From the NCBI GenBank assembly GCA_019054805.1, contig JAHQIY010000017.1, positions 744,001-808,000 on the forward strand: 64,000 nucleotides of DNA, in the 5' to 3' direction. Under the pieces are notes generated by a model. The model was not told the DNA's origin. It was given only the letters and a program-made list of their open reading frames with translations, and made no database searches. Positions 11,915 to 23,290 of this stretch are shown here, one piece after another. Numbering within the stretch: position 1 is the first letter of the stretch; each line of letters opens with the position of its first letter. The DNA is from Brachionus manjavacas (Eukaryota > Rotifera > Eurotatoria > Ploima > Brachionidae). The position numbers were made by a program, and so were the translations under genes.

Positions 11915-12253
11915 CGGCATTGTGAATTTTGGAACAAAGAACAAAAGCAAAAATTTTAAAATTAAATAATTTTTTTTACTGTCAGTCTAAATATTGTTCT
12001 GCAAAATGTATCAGCTGATACAAACTTTGTACCACCCTAATTTTTAGTCTCTGCAAAAACTCTGCAAAACACTTGATGCATTTGAAAATCATTACAATTA
12101 AATTTCAGAGTTTTTGCAGAGACTAAAAATTAGGGTGGTACAGAGTTGGTATCAGCTGATAAATTTTGCAGAACAATATTTAGACTGACAGTAAAAAAAT
12201 TATTTAATTTTAAAATTTTTGCTTTTGTTCTTTGTTCCAAAATTCAAAAAAGC
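11915..12253. mobile_element. Fold-back (MITE-like) element with 140-bp inverted arms
   Basis: The left arm (11925-12064) and right arm (12106-12245) are near-perfect reverse complements around a 41-bp spacer. The shared sequence includes GAATTTTGGAACAAAGAACA, ACTGTCAGTCTAAATATTG, TATCAGCTGATA and GTACCACCCTAATTTTTAG. The arms are palindromic, contain no ORF and interrupt the LINE relic. A single degenerate arm of the same family lies at about 58660-58812. The superfamily is unknown. Confidence 0.85.
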
Positions 12254-12954
12254 CTTATTTAAGTTGAGCATGATAGCGGAATTAACGCATTGTCGAATTG
12301 CGAACGAGTTTAGTTTTTGAAAATGATTTTACAAATTTACACGGAGTTTTTTAGCCTAAGACACTTGACTCTGCGAATAAGATTGTTCTTGTACGACACC
12401 TTGGTGTTGATATATTCAAACAGCTTCTTGGAGCACAGTTTAGATTGGCAAGGGGCCTAGAGGGATCGGCTGAATCAGTAAAGACTTATAGTCTAAGATA
12501 GACTATGCGTTCAAGCAGCTTTCCAAGACTAATTGGTATATAATTTGAGGGATCTTGTAATTGAGATGATTGCTTAGGCATCATGGTTATATTTGCGGTT
12601 TTCCAAGCTCTCAGTATCGTGCCATTTTCAGGACTAAGATTAAAAAGATAAATTATTCATTTTCAAGCATATTAAGGTAAATTTTTTAGCATTAAATTTT
12701 GATCTGGTCCTGATGCTGCAGTCTAAGTTACCATTGATTTTGGTTTGTTAAATGCTACATGACCCAACTCATTCATCGTTCTGGTAATTCACAGCCGAAC
12801 ATAGAAAACAAAAATTTATTCAACATTTATTGAAAATAATAACAGAAAAATACATAAAATAAATTTTATTTTTTACACTTAAATCGGCTAAGACGAAATA
12901 AAAAAAAAAGATAAGAAAAAAAATAATAAAAAAGGAAAGCCACAAGAGCCAGAA

Positions 12955-14745
12955 TTATTTGCTCGAATCGAACTGATTGTTTTTGGAGCTATTATTCGAA
13001 TGATTGTAGAGGCCCTGTGCCATTAATTGAAGAGCGAGTCCGTTTTTGACGCCGCTGGACTTTTTAATTTTAGCTCTCTTGTTCTGGAACCATATTTTGA
13101 TCTGGGACTCGTTCAAATTGAGCTCGTTGGCCAAATACTGTCTCTTCTCGCCAGTCAAGTATTTACACTTTTCAAATTCATGCTTCAAGCGCTGCAGCTG
13201 AGAACTAGTAAAGGCAGTTCTGGGACGCTTCGAGTGCGAGGCATTCGAGTCGTTGTCGTCAATGTCGTCCATTTCGTCATCGCTGTCCACTTCGCACACT
13301 TCATTCTCTTTTAGTCTGGGAGCGTTGACCACGCTCAAAAACGGATTGGACTGCGATGGCGATGCCAGCGAAAATGACGAGTTGGACGACGATGACGACG
13401 TCGTCTCCTTCTTAGTCTTACTAGGACTGCTCAATTTCGAGCTTAGCTTTGCCTTCTTTTTTCTGTGCCTGGGTCTTTGAAACAAATGACAAGTTAGAAA
13501 AAAATGCGACTCTTTTGATTTTGAAACTTCAAAGAGAGACAAAGAGAGAGAGTTAATTAAACCTATTTGTTTGGTTATAATTAAAATTCAAATAATTAAA
13601 GAGATAAGATAAATAAAAGAGCAACCGAGTGTTTGTTTAAATGTGTGTGTGTGTGAATGACAGCTCGTTTGCCGAGCAAATTAATTAAACCATGAGTGGT
13701 ATGATCGTGAGGTAAAGTCTTGTGCATCCGTGCTCTGTGCTTGAGTTAATTTATTGATGTGTTATCTCTTAATCTGTGAGAGGCCCGATTGCAAGAGCTC
13801 TTATCTTGTCCAATCGAACAGCAACACAAGCTTGCAATAAATTAAACTCATCATAGCTTACAATGTGTTATCTATCCACATTAATGAGAGTTTAATTACA
13901 CTTAACCATTATCACCCGTAACAAAATACTTAATTGCTTTTTTATATTCATAAAAAAAATAATTATCTCTTCTGCTAATCAAATTTCATGGCTTATTAGG
14001 AGAAGCTCGATTTTTGCCTAATGATGCTTAAGTGAACGCGATAAGAACGCTTACCTGCACTAGGCCGGTCCGAGTACCGTGTACAGTAGACCCATGCGGG
14101 AAACTGGTTTGACACCGGAGTGTCGATTTTTTTTGCCCCACCACTCTCACTGACAGCATCTTCTTTTTTTTCGGTGATGTCCAATTTTTTGTCTGATCTT
14201 TTTTCACCAGCCCGCATTTCGCTGGGCACCACCGGCTCGTCCAGTTGACTCTTGGCCAATTTTTCCAGCGAAGACAAAATACTAGCGCTGCCACTCTTGG
14301 GCTCTTTTTTCTCCTCGACCGGGTTCAAGGACGCCAGGCGGCAAATGTCAAACGTTCTCTGCAGCTGATGCTGATAGTTTTGGATAAACTTCTCGACAAG
14401 ATTGGTCTGGCTGTTGGCCTGGGGCTTGGGCGAGTCAAGGCCAAGTATGTCGGAGATAAAGAACGACGACTTCTTGACTGTCTTCTGCACTTGGTCCTCG
14501 TCGCCAAATTGATCATGACCCACGTCGATCTCCTCTTCCTGGCTCTCTTTTCTTTCCTCCTCTTCGTCCGAGTCTATGTCCGAATAGCCTTGGTCTGCTT
14601 TGAACTTCTTTCTCTTGGGCTCGTCGAACTGCTCGTCGCTTCGCTTGAACATGAACGAACTAGACATCAAATTGGTGTAGTTGGCGGCGGCCGCCAATGC
14701 TGCCAACGCCTGATACTTGTACAATTGATCTTCCAACTTAATCAT
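12955..14745 (-). CDS. en: Engrailed homeodomain transcription factor
   Basis: Segment-polarity and neural patterning repressor acting in the nucleus. Exon 1 (14055-14745) encodes an Ala-rich start, a large acidic region, the EH1 Groucho-binding motif SFFISDIL (residues 94-101) and the EH2 PBC-binding motif [16 protein letters not shown] (about 216-231). Exon 2 (12955-about 13474) encodes PRHRKKK, an acidic linker, the homeodomain [14 protein letters not shown]…[14 protein letters not shown] and the EH5 tail [14 protein letters not shown], which together are diagnostic of engrailed. About 403 residues. A polypyrimidine-AG acceptor lies 6 bp before the ATG (exon from 14751), so a 5' UTR or further upstream exon is likely. 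With the canonical GT (14054) and AG (13475) the exons sum to 1211 nt and do not join in frame; one more base (GGA CCC) is needed. The linker between EH2 and the homeodomain is about 83 residues, much longer than usual. Confidence 0.93.
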
Positions 14746-14751
14746 ATTGTT

Positions 14752-15640
14752 CTAAAACAAACAAATGAGAAAAAATGCTTTTTCTTATAAATTACTAGCA
14801 AACAAATAAAAGAAAAAAATATGCTCATATAAAGTAAATATGAGGTATTTTTTTTATCATTGGTTGTTTGTGTTGAAATATTTTGATTAGCTAGAGAATG
14901 AGAAAATAGATTTAATAAATGCATCATTTGAGCCAATTATAATTTTCTAATTTTAATTAATTTCAAATGAAATAAATAAAATAGAAAAAAAAAGTGATAA
15001 CTGAAAATTTAATTTATCTTTTTTTTTTCTTTTCAAATTAGACAAAGTTAATTAAAATTTTTCCCAAAAAAACAAACGATTTTTGACACATAATCAACTA
15101 TTTTTCGGCTTAGAGTGTCATTTTTATAATTTAGCTTGCCGATCTGTTCAAGCGCATTCACGTATATATAAAAATTTAAAAAAAAATGCATTTTTTAAAT
15201 AAATAAGCACTTAATTAAATTTATTTTTTTTAAGTTTGGTAGACAAATTAGGCCAATTAGTTTGAATAAGAGAATTATTAGCTCATCAAGACAACATTTG
15301 AGACATGGTCCTTTAGAATATTGCAAATGGTACATGCAACGTGCTTTCAAATGATGTAACATTTAATCGTTAACAGTGTAGTTCACGAGAAATTAATCTA
15401 CTACGTAATTGAAAACGATATTCCATCCATTTAATTTTATTCCATATTTTCAAATAAAATTTGTAATTTATAATTTTTTTTACTTTAAATTTTGTAATTA
15501 TCAATATTTATTTTGGAAATTTAAGAAAAAATTTTTAATTTGCATTGGTAGGATTATTTGACAATTCATCTTTAGCAGCTACCACATCAATTGAGAATAT
15601 TTCGTAGAGCATTTTATTACATTCATTCAATTTTAATTTG
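14752..15640. other. Gene-free interval upstream of engrailed
   Basis: No gene is supported. Short frames here lack motifs. The stretch at about 15270-15430 is less AT-rich than its surroundings and non-repetitive as far as I can see, so it could hold regulatory sequence for engrailed; this is only a guess. Confidence 0.35.
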
Positions 15641-15644
15641 ATTT

Positions 15645-15900
15645 TTTTTAATCTGAAGTAGCTTTGGCTCAAGACAGTTAAACTAATAAACTGAACCATT
15701 TTTTCTATATTAATCTCGTTTTAAAACTTTCTGTACCAAAATAATAATTTCTTTTTACCATGTTCCAACCTGTCTTGATATAACTTAATTTTTATTATTT
15801 TATATATTTGTTTTCTGTACCGAGCTAGAGCACTTTCATAATAAATTATAAAAAAAATAAAAATAAAGTAAATAAGCTAAAAAAAAATGTAAAGATCTTT
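15645..15900. repeat. Two partial R1-family fragments
   Basis: At 15811-15895 the plus strand reads TTTTCTGTACCGAGCTAGAGC followed by an A-rich tail ending AAGTAAATAAGCTAAAAA, matching 63641-63760 closely. At about 15650-15690 the complement of GAGCCAAAGCTACTTCAG is present, a related block in the opposite orientation. Non-coding. Confidence 0.55.
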
Positions 15901-16099
15901 TATCTTTATTTTTTTTTCCTTATTCTCTTCTTGTAGAGCATAGAGTCATTTTATCTTAAATGAATAGACAATGATTAGAAATCACAGTAAGTCTATTTAT
16001 TCAGTACTAAGTGATTTATGCTCAATAAATGAATAAATCTATCTGAATTCTTTGTATAATTTTTTTTAAATTTTAGGGAATTTTCAATTTTTTATGCTG

Positions 16100-16670
16100 T
16101 AATGTTAGACTGGTGGAAGAATAAAGAGAAGTTGTTGAATCAAGATTTATCGAATATCTGTAACCGGTTTATAATAAAACAATGTTTAATCTTTAAAAGC
16201 TTTATTTAAGTTATTGAACGTTCTGAAGTTCTAAGAATGGAATTCTTATGAATAGTTCTTGTTAGGATCTTAGTCATACCTATATGATCGTGTCAAGAAC
16301 ACGAGCTTGTAATTAAGTAAGATGATGTGAGCTTAGTGCTTAATGTATTGTCAGTATTTCGAAGCGTCTAACTTCTGAGATACTTAACAAGAATGATTAT
16401 CTTTGTGTATCAGTTGACAAGCTGATGAATAAGTGCTTATTCAGAATAACAAATCCAACTCTTGTGTGTAACTGCTACCAATTTTTTCCTCCTGAACTAT
16501 CTAAAATTTAAACATGCAACCTCTAGCTATTTCAACTTAACGTTTTTAATTTTTTTTCTCATTATTTAGTCCTTTTTTTATGTTTTATCTTATTTAACTT
16601 TATTTTTTATTTTATATATTTTTATTCTGAAGGAGCATTAGCTCGGTACAGTTTTACAAATAAATAAATA
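16100..16670 (-). repeat. R1 dispersed repeat, inverted copy with an internal insertion
   Basis: On the minus strand the order is CTGTACCGAGCTA (about 16651-16638), GTTGCATG…ATAGTTCAGGAGG (about 16520-16480), GGTAGCAGTTACACAC…AGTTGGA (about 16480-16447), then after a gap of about 270 bp GATATTCGATAAATCTTGATTC and TTCCACCAGTC (about 16158-16107). This matches the order of the copy at 63635-64000. The gap (about 16160-16445) looks like later inserted sequence. Confidence 0.6.
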
Positions 16671-16685
16671 AATAAATTTTTCTTT

Positions 16686-16939
16686 GCTCTAAATGATTAA
16701 ATAAAGTTTAAACTATGAAATAAATTGTAATTTAATTCTGGATTTAACATATTTTGCAATAAAAACATTCATTTCTCAGAGTGAACACCATTCAAACGGT
16801 GCTTTTTTAATTAAGTAATATTTTTCAAAATTTTTCATATTTTACCTTTAGATTTAATAAAGTATGTTAAATTCAAAATTAATTCTATTAACAGATCGCA
16901 ATTTATTTCATAGTGCAACTTTATTTGATCATTTAGAGC
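16686..16939. mobile_element. Inverted-repeat MITE
   Basis: The left arm (16686-16755) and right arm (16859-16939) are reverse complements at roughly 80-85%. Both outer ends read GCTCTAAATGATYAAATAAAGTT on their respective strands, and the arms share CTATGAAATAAATTG and TTTAACATA. The spacer of about 100 bp contains no ORF. Superfamily not recognised. Confidence 0.7.
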
Positions 16940-17067
16940 ATCCAAAAGTGATCATTTACTTCAAGTAGCCAAGTTTCAGCCATAAAATAAAGAAACCGGA
17001 TAGCAACTAATTCGGAGAAAAAATTCAATATGCTTTAAAAATTTTTAAATAAAAATAAAATACCTTT

Positions 17068-17344
17068 AATTTACCGTATTTCTCAAATAGAAGAAAGTTC
17101 GGTCATCAAAGGATTTCTTCTATTCGAAAATTTTTCACTCCCAAAATGTGACTCAATTAAAAGAAATTAATAGCTATTTTTTCTTCTATTAAAAACTAGA
17201 AAAATGCATGTTTTACATGAGAGATGATTCATAAATTTTCTTTTAAACAAGACACGTATTTTCTAGAAAAATAACTCAAATAAAGGAAAATTTTTGACTG
17301 AAATACAAGCAAGTTTCTTCTGTTTGAGGATATGCGGTAAATGT
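17068..17344. mobile_element. Small TIR element (mariner-like MITE)
   Basis: Ends are imperfect inverted repeats of about 28 bp: the left reads TTTACCGTATTTCTCAAATA then GAAGAAAGTT, and the complement of the right reads TTTACCGCATATCCTCAAAC then AGAAGAAACTT. Length about 275 bp. The interior has further AGAAGAAA words and no credible gene. Terminal TACCGTATTT with flanking TA would fit the Tc1/mariner superfamily, which is inference. Confidence 0.6.
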
Positions 17345-19555
17345 TTCTTTTCAAAGGAGAAAAATTAACCTCCATTACCTTTTTCCTCAAACTAAACGAA
17401 GTGCAAAGGATTAAGAGAAAGTACACTCTCTCTTTTTCAAAAGTGGCTGATAATAAAATTGAAGGTTGTAATGACTATGTTTTTTATTTAGAAAAAATCT
17501 GTTCGATGAAGAACAAAAATAAAAATTTTCAATTTTTCTGCTAATAATAATCATTATCTAAAATTAGTCTTGCCACGATAAATCAAATTTAAAATAGAGT
17601 TTACAAAATGGTAGATCCTGAATTTTATTTTAAATGAACAAAATTTTTGAGAGTCAATATTTTTTGATTAGAAATTTTAAATGCGTACTTGAACGAAAAC
17701 TTATCTTTTTGATAGAAAAATATTTCTAAATAATTGCTTAAGAGGTCGTCCTTAAAAAATAGAAATAAATTTTTTCTCTAATCTTAGTAGTTTTTATTTT
17801 TATAAATTTGTTAAAAGTTATAAAGCTAATTAATAATAAAATTTTATATTAAGTTCAGTAAATACAAATTGTGGCTATTTGCAGAAAAATTAATAAATCT
17901 TATTGATCATAAAAAAATGTTCATTAAAAAAATTCAGAATATTAATCGTCTATGTAGACTACTAATGAACCAAAATAATTGTAACTAATCAGCAAAAAAA
18001 AAAGGAGAGAAAGAATTTTTATGTTCAATCGTGATTAAGTTTATATTATCAATGGAGTTAAAAGTGATTTGAAATGCGAGAATTTTTTTCAAAATCTCCT
18101 GAAATTAGATGACAAGTATTGAATGAGCCGAACAGGTCAAACACGCTATCGATGCGTTTAATCAATCAATCAATCAATAGCATGGAATAGATCCCATGCT
18201 AATTATCGAAAATCTTTATCATATCTAAAACTAATTTGTCGAATTTTTCTAACTAAAAGGTATAAAATTAATTAAAAATCTATCGAGAGCAAAATAAACA
18301 AAGTATGGTTTATTTAAGCAAATCTTTAAATTTGATCTCTACAAATTAGACCTAGTATGATTTTCTAAACTCGTTGATTTAGAATAGAGTCTTGACAAAG
18401 AAGTCTTATCTCTTTTGTTGAGTTGCCGCGTTGATAAGGTGCTTAGAATATTGATTAAACCAAAGTTGAGTGGGAAAATAAATGGGCTATTTTGAATTAA
18501 GAAGTGTAGTGAGACGAAAAACTGGTGTCATCAAAATGGACAGTACTTACTCTGAGTGTGCAATGGATTGAGGCAGGCCTGTGCCAAATTAAGACAATCA
18601 AATTTGATATTTATTTTTCGCTTTTGTTATTTTAATATCAATATTGAAATATAATAAAATACGTCTATTTAATATCAATAAAATTAAGCAGGTATGTTTT
18701 TTTTGCTTTTTTTTTTCATAGAAAGGTAGATAGTTCTAATTTTATCTATTGCTCAAATTGAATTAAAAGCTAATTTAATTAATTGGAAAATATTTGAAAT
18801 TTTTGGTGCTTAAAATTGTTTGGTTAATTTATAGTTTTTTTTATCTCTGATTTTTCAATTAAATTTACAATTTAAGTTAAGGCTTTAAAATTGTTGTTTG
18901 ATTTTGTCAAAAATTTTATGCTCGTTTAAATTCTTAATTTTTTACAATTAGAGAGAATTTGTTTGCATGATAAAATTACACAATCAAATACGGATAAATG
19001 GGATACTATTGTATGAGTGTGAATTTATTTCAAATATTTAAATTAGAAGAAATCATAATTTTTTTTTTTTAGATATTTTTATTTAAAAATTATTTTAAAA
19101 ATGTTTCGAGCTAACATTCGAAAAGATCGCATTTTGCACATACGAAGTGAAGCTCCTTCTGCCCAGTAAAAGGTTACATGGATACAATAAATGGTAGCAA
19201 GCTTAATTATACCTCGAATATTTATTCAAGAAAAAGAGATGAAGTTTTTTTGTTAATTATTTGAGCTCTATAACTTCTTGATTTCAATGATTATTTGAAC
19301 GCTTATTAATACACCAAAATTTTATAAGCTTAGAAAACATTTAAAAAGACAAGAAACGCTAGTCGAGTGTTTTCAGAGTACATTTAATTTCAGTTGCACA
19401 CAGTAAGAAGAAATTTAGAAAATTTGAATAAAAATAAATACATATATAAAAATATATAAAAGCAAGTAAAGTTTTGACTTTGTAGACTCAGGCCTGGCAA
19501 ATTTTTTCATTTCACCATTTTTTATTTATTATTTCTGTCGATTTAAAAAAAGGGT
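17345..19555. other. Gene-free interval
   Basis: No gene is supported on either strand. Notable items are an (AATC)n run at about 18160-18178 and a less AT-rich patch at about 18390-18600. At 19101-19168 a short frame (MFRANIRKDRILHIRSEAPS) could be a gene fragment, but it has no recognised match and a stop follows at once. Confidence 0.35.
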
Positions 19556-20329
19556 CTTATTTTTCGTGCTATAATAATTTAATTGTTTGCTATAAGAATA
19601 TTATTTTTATTTTATTATTTTCTGCTATAATTCTTTATTTTTCTAGTATAATAAAAATACAAATGATATAAAAATAAAAAAAAATAAAAAAAAACAAAGA
19701 AAAAAAGGTCAACTATTTTCTTTTTGGTCTATTATGAGTATTAGACCCGGTTGATTGATCTTTTGGTTTATTTTTTGAGCCAGCTGGTCTTCCTCTTTTT
19801 TTTGCAACTACAATAGAATCAATATTTTCTTCATTATCTGATACTGTTACAACAAAATCATGACGATCGCTTGAGCCAGTTTCATCATTATGTTGTGTTC
19901 TTGCTTCCAAAACATTTGTTGTAATTTCTTCCATTGAAATACTATTTTGTCTTTTGGATTGTTTGGAGCAACAAACTCATAGCTAGTTGATGTATCTGTC
20001 ATTGTTTAGTCAGTTAAATTTTTAATATAGGTAAGAAACTTATGCATGTATCGTATCTACTCAGCTTATTTTATCAATTAATTCAAAATTTAAACCAAAA
20101 TTCACTAATTAGTTAATGCTCAATTAATATATTGCCATTACATATACATATAATTTTATAGCATCTGTATTTTTATTTTATATCACAGGTCTTATTTATT
20201 ATATCAGATTGTGTCAATTATATATCAATTTTATTTTTTAGTTTATATCATTTCCGTTAATTTTTATATCATTTTATTTTTTTTTATTATAGCAAAGAAT
20301 CAAAATAATATAGCACGAAAAAATATAAG
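19556..20329. mobile_element. 774-bp TIR element carrying an AT-hook ORF
   Basis: Terminal inverted repeats of about 40 bp: the left reads CTTATTTTTCGTGCTATAAT and continues to TTTGCTATAA; the complement of the right reads CTTATATTTTTTCGTGCTAT and continues to TTTGCTATAAT. Subterminal TATATCA/TATAATA words are abundant on both sides. The single small gene inside (19713-19934) has an AT-hook like the C-terminal part of the MULE protein at 56.1 kb. Probably a non-autonomous DNA transposon, perhaps MULE-derived. Confidence 0.65.
19713..20004 (-). pseudogene. AT-hook protein fragment inside TIR element
   Basis: The 73-residue frame from 19934 to 19713 is acidic, then basic: VVAKKRGRPAGSKNKPKD is a clear AT-hook (GRP core) that would bind the minor groove of AT-rich DNA. 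A second Met in another frame, at about 20002, gives MTDTSTSYEFVAPNNPKDK just upstream, so either a frameshift or a tiny intron separates two parts of one original protein. No transposase core is present. It likely derives from the ends of a transposase whose middle was deleted. Confidence 0.5.
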
Positions 20330-21655
20330 TAAAAAAAAATAATTTTACAATAAAAATTTAAAAATTATCTTCTAACCACTGTTTTTATTGATCTATATTT
20401 AAAAAAAATATGCTGAAAAATCTACACAAAAAAGAAAAATGATATTTAAAAGCATTAAAATCTACGTAAAAAATTGATAATTTTAATTAATAGATATTAA
20501 GAAACTTTGTGATGATGTTTTGTTTTAACTTGATTTATTATTCTTTTTTAGAGAGTTGAGATGTTTTTCCATTTAGATCAGAACTGTTTATTAGTGATTA
20601 TAATAAAAACGATCTAATACTTTTCACTTTTAGATTTTGTCTTTTTTAAACGAAGAATTAACAAAAACACTAATTTAATTTTAAATAAATTTTATAGAAT
20701 ATTATGTAAATTTGATTCTGGTGATTTCAAAAAATTGATCTTTTTCTTGAAGTCTTCTTTTAACATTATTTAATATAAAATAAAGCTACATTGATTGAGC
20801 AACTTAAACCATTCTTAGTCATGGCTTTTTTTGTCCTCCATTTCTTTGATTTTTTCAATTTATATTTTTATATTTTTTTAATGAATTTAAAAAGATTTTT
20901 ATTCAAGTTTTTTTTTATTAATAAGCACCGAAAAATCCACAAAACCTTTCTTTCAAATTAAAACTTAAGTATACTATGTACATTTTAAAACTATATCAAA
21001 ATTTAAATTTTGATCTAATTTTCAATAATAAAAATTTCATTATTTTTAGATTTATTTTTTATTTTTTTTTTTAATTTCATTTTAACTCTGAATATTTTTT
21101 GATTAAAGGCAAAAGAATAAAAAACAATTTTATTTTAAATTATGTTAGGAAATAAAAAAATCGAAAAAATTACAAGATGAAATAAAAATTTAAAATTAAT
21201 AATCAAATTTAAATAAACAAATAATCATAAAAGGTATCAAAATATTTAAATAATAATGTAATTAAAATTTCTTTGATTTTTCTATATTCATTGCTAATAT
21301 GAATAGACCCCGAAAATATTTTAGATACTGATGGATGAAATCACGTTCAGTTCTAAAAATCGCTGCCATCTGTGTTGGGCATCATAAAATGCTAAGAAAC
21401 TACTTTTAAGCTTCTCAATTGGAAAACTTGAGAAAAAAGTTAAAACGTCATGCAAAGCTTTTGAAAATTCAATATCCTCCAACATTGAAAATAAATGATA
21501 TATTTGACTTTAATGTATTTTGATTTTGACGACCCTTACTCATCAATATTGATGTTGATTTATCTCAAATTTGGGCAAAAAGCTAACCACCACCGATAGC
21601 ATATTATCTAAAAATAATAAGATCAAATAATAAATAAAATTAATGAAACTTCAGA
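20330..21655. other. Gene-free AT-rich interval
   Basis: No gene is supported. Minus-strand words near 21340-21500 (LEDIEFSKALHDVL, SSFLAFYDAQHRWQRFLEL) read as protein-like and may be a downstream part of the adjacent RT relic, but I cannot place them in a family. Confidence 0.35.
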
Positions 21656-21659
21656 ATAT

Positions 21660-21965
21660 TCTATCTTTTTAATCTTGAAATTCACACTGAGAAAGCTTAT
21701 GTTCTATGAAGATTATAAAAGCTATCCTAATAGGTGCAACCAAGTAAAAGTTCATGATCATGATCATAAAATCATCTGTAAAGAGGGCGGCTTTGATATC
21801 CGGCGGAAGGGTGCACACAATGCCGCTAAAAAAGTGAATGAAGAAAGTAGGTGAAAGACAGCTCCCTTGTGAGATACTTTTTTTGATAGGCTTTGATGAA
21901 GAGGATGATCCGCCTTGGAAAACTTGGAAAGTTCGGTTGCTTAAAAATCAATTTTAAATAATATT
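21660..21965 (-). pseudogene. LINE reverse transcriptase fragment (relic B)
   Basis: The minus strand reads KSISQGSCLSPTFFIHFFSG (RT motif with QGS-LSP) followed by LPPDIKAALFTDDFMIM (a motif C equivalent, TDD in place of A/YADD). This order and spacing is typical of non-LTR RTs. Frames before and after are broken. It is distinct from relic C next to it, because both contain the same motif pair. Confidence 0.65.
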
Positions 21966-22510
21966 CGAGGTTGCAGAATGATCAGTTCAAAGATCCAGTG
22001 AATTCGAAAATAAGGAAAAATTAAAATTTTTAAAAAAAAATTTTGTGTAGGAACAATTTATAATTTCAAGGTTAACCAACAAACTAGTGCCCATGTCATA
22101 AAAGACCGATTAATACTTATTTGTATAATTTGCATAAAATAATTATTACATATTAAAATTAATTATTCTTTTAAAATTAAGTATTCTACAAAAGGTGAAT
22201 TGTAATAAACAGTAAACATAGACCACCCTTAATTTTTTATAAAATCATTCAAACCTAAAACATTTAATCTGAAATAAATGAAATATTTTAATTAAATTTT
22301 TGTAGTTTTTTTCAAAATTTTTAAAAATTAAGTTGATATTATTATTACTTCAAATTGATCTCTTGGTCACATTAGACTTATGTAAAAATATTCAAAGGTT
22401 TTTTCATCATTAATTTTTTTTGACATTGTTTCAATCAGATGCTCAGTATGCCTCAAATTGTAATTAAAATTTCTTGAATTTTAAATTTAAATTTTCTTTT
22501 TTTTTCACTC

Positions 22511-23290
22511 TTAAATTTTCAGAAGAATTATTGAAAAATAATTTTTTATAATCAAAATAGGGCAAATAAATGTTTTTGAAAATTGTGTTTTTACTGAAGT
22601 AGACAGGTAGAAAAGTCTTCTAAAATTAATTAATCTATTTCTAATGAGATAACACATGTTTGAAAAATTGAGATTTTTATGAATCTTAAAATCCAAGAGA
22701 CTTATTTCATTTACCACTTGTTTAACACTTCCCCAAATTTTTCAAAACACAGTCCAAGTCTTTTCTGAATGACTAATCATGGTATCATTAATTGTTTGGA
22801 TACTTCATTTGGGGTTGTGCAAAATGCAGAAAATTGCAGACTATTTTGCAGACTTATTTTACTGCATTAAGCAGATTTGCTTATAATTAAGCATTTTACA
22901 GAACTAATTATCTCTTTTAGTAAAAAAGTTATTCAAGTTCTTCTGAATTGAAACGATCGTATTGAAATGAACTTCACAACCCCACTTTATTTTTAGATTC
23001 TCCAATCTCATTTTACAAAATTTAAAAATTTTTTTCTCAAATATTCTTAATGTCTATTTGCCCGGATTTTTCCGCGGTCCATAATAGAGACCATCAACGA
23101 ATACGGCCAAATGAGCGATAAAAATCGTCCGCGAGTCGGACCGGTTTGCTATGACCGCATATAGCACTTGTATCATCAGCAAACATTTTTATATTGAACT
23201 TTTCTAAAAGAAAATGAAAATCATTGAAAAAAATGAGAAAAAAAAGAGGGCCTAGCACTTAACCTTGTGGTGCACCTAACCAAAATAAAA
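22511..23290 (-). pseudogene. LINE reverse transcriptase fragments (relic C)
   Basis: At 23290-23150 (minus) the translation gives GAPQG*VLGPLFFLIFFNDF and NIKMFADDTSAICGHS: the LGPLLF and FADD motifs with an internal stop. At 22717-22511 a 68-residue frame (EISLLDFKIHKNLNFSNM, LFYLSTSVKTQFSKTFICP) matches the RT thumb/connection region of CR1-like elements. The sequence in between is AT-rich and disrupted. A dead, 5'-truncated LINE copy. Confidence 0.7.

Larger units (their letters stand above)
10615..12765 (-). pseudogene. Decayed CR1/Jockey-like LINE reverse transcriptase, interrupted by two insertions
   Basis: Read on the minus strand, fragments appear in the order expected for one non-LTR RT. 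At about 12560-12740: SGPDQNLM, LFNLSPENGTILRAWKTANI and PSNYIPIS. At about 10950-11100: ALFLDISKA and WHDGLINKL / MNLPH. At about 10850-10910: GVPQGSVISPLFFSIY. At 10836-10615: LADDLVTFFNH plus the thumb region LGELEQWLCKWQMKIS. Stops and frameshifts separate the pieces. The gap between the first and second pieces is filled by a fold-back MITE (11915-12253) and a tRNA-like SINE (about 11400-11690). No endonuclease domain is recognisable upstream. Confidence 0.8.

Noticed and set aside
13027..13480. Plus-strand ORFs opposite the engrailed exon
   Set aside because: Antisense shadows of the homeobox exon and its Ser/Asp-rich linker.
17229..17544. Overlapping 65- and 67-aa ORFs on opposite strands
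   Set aside because: Partly inside the TIR MITE; composition typical of random AT-rich DNA.
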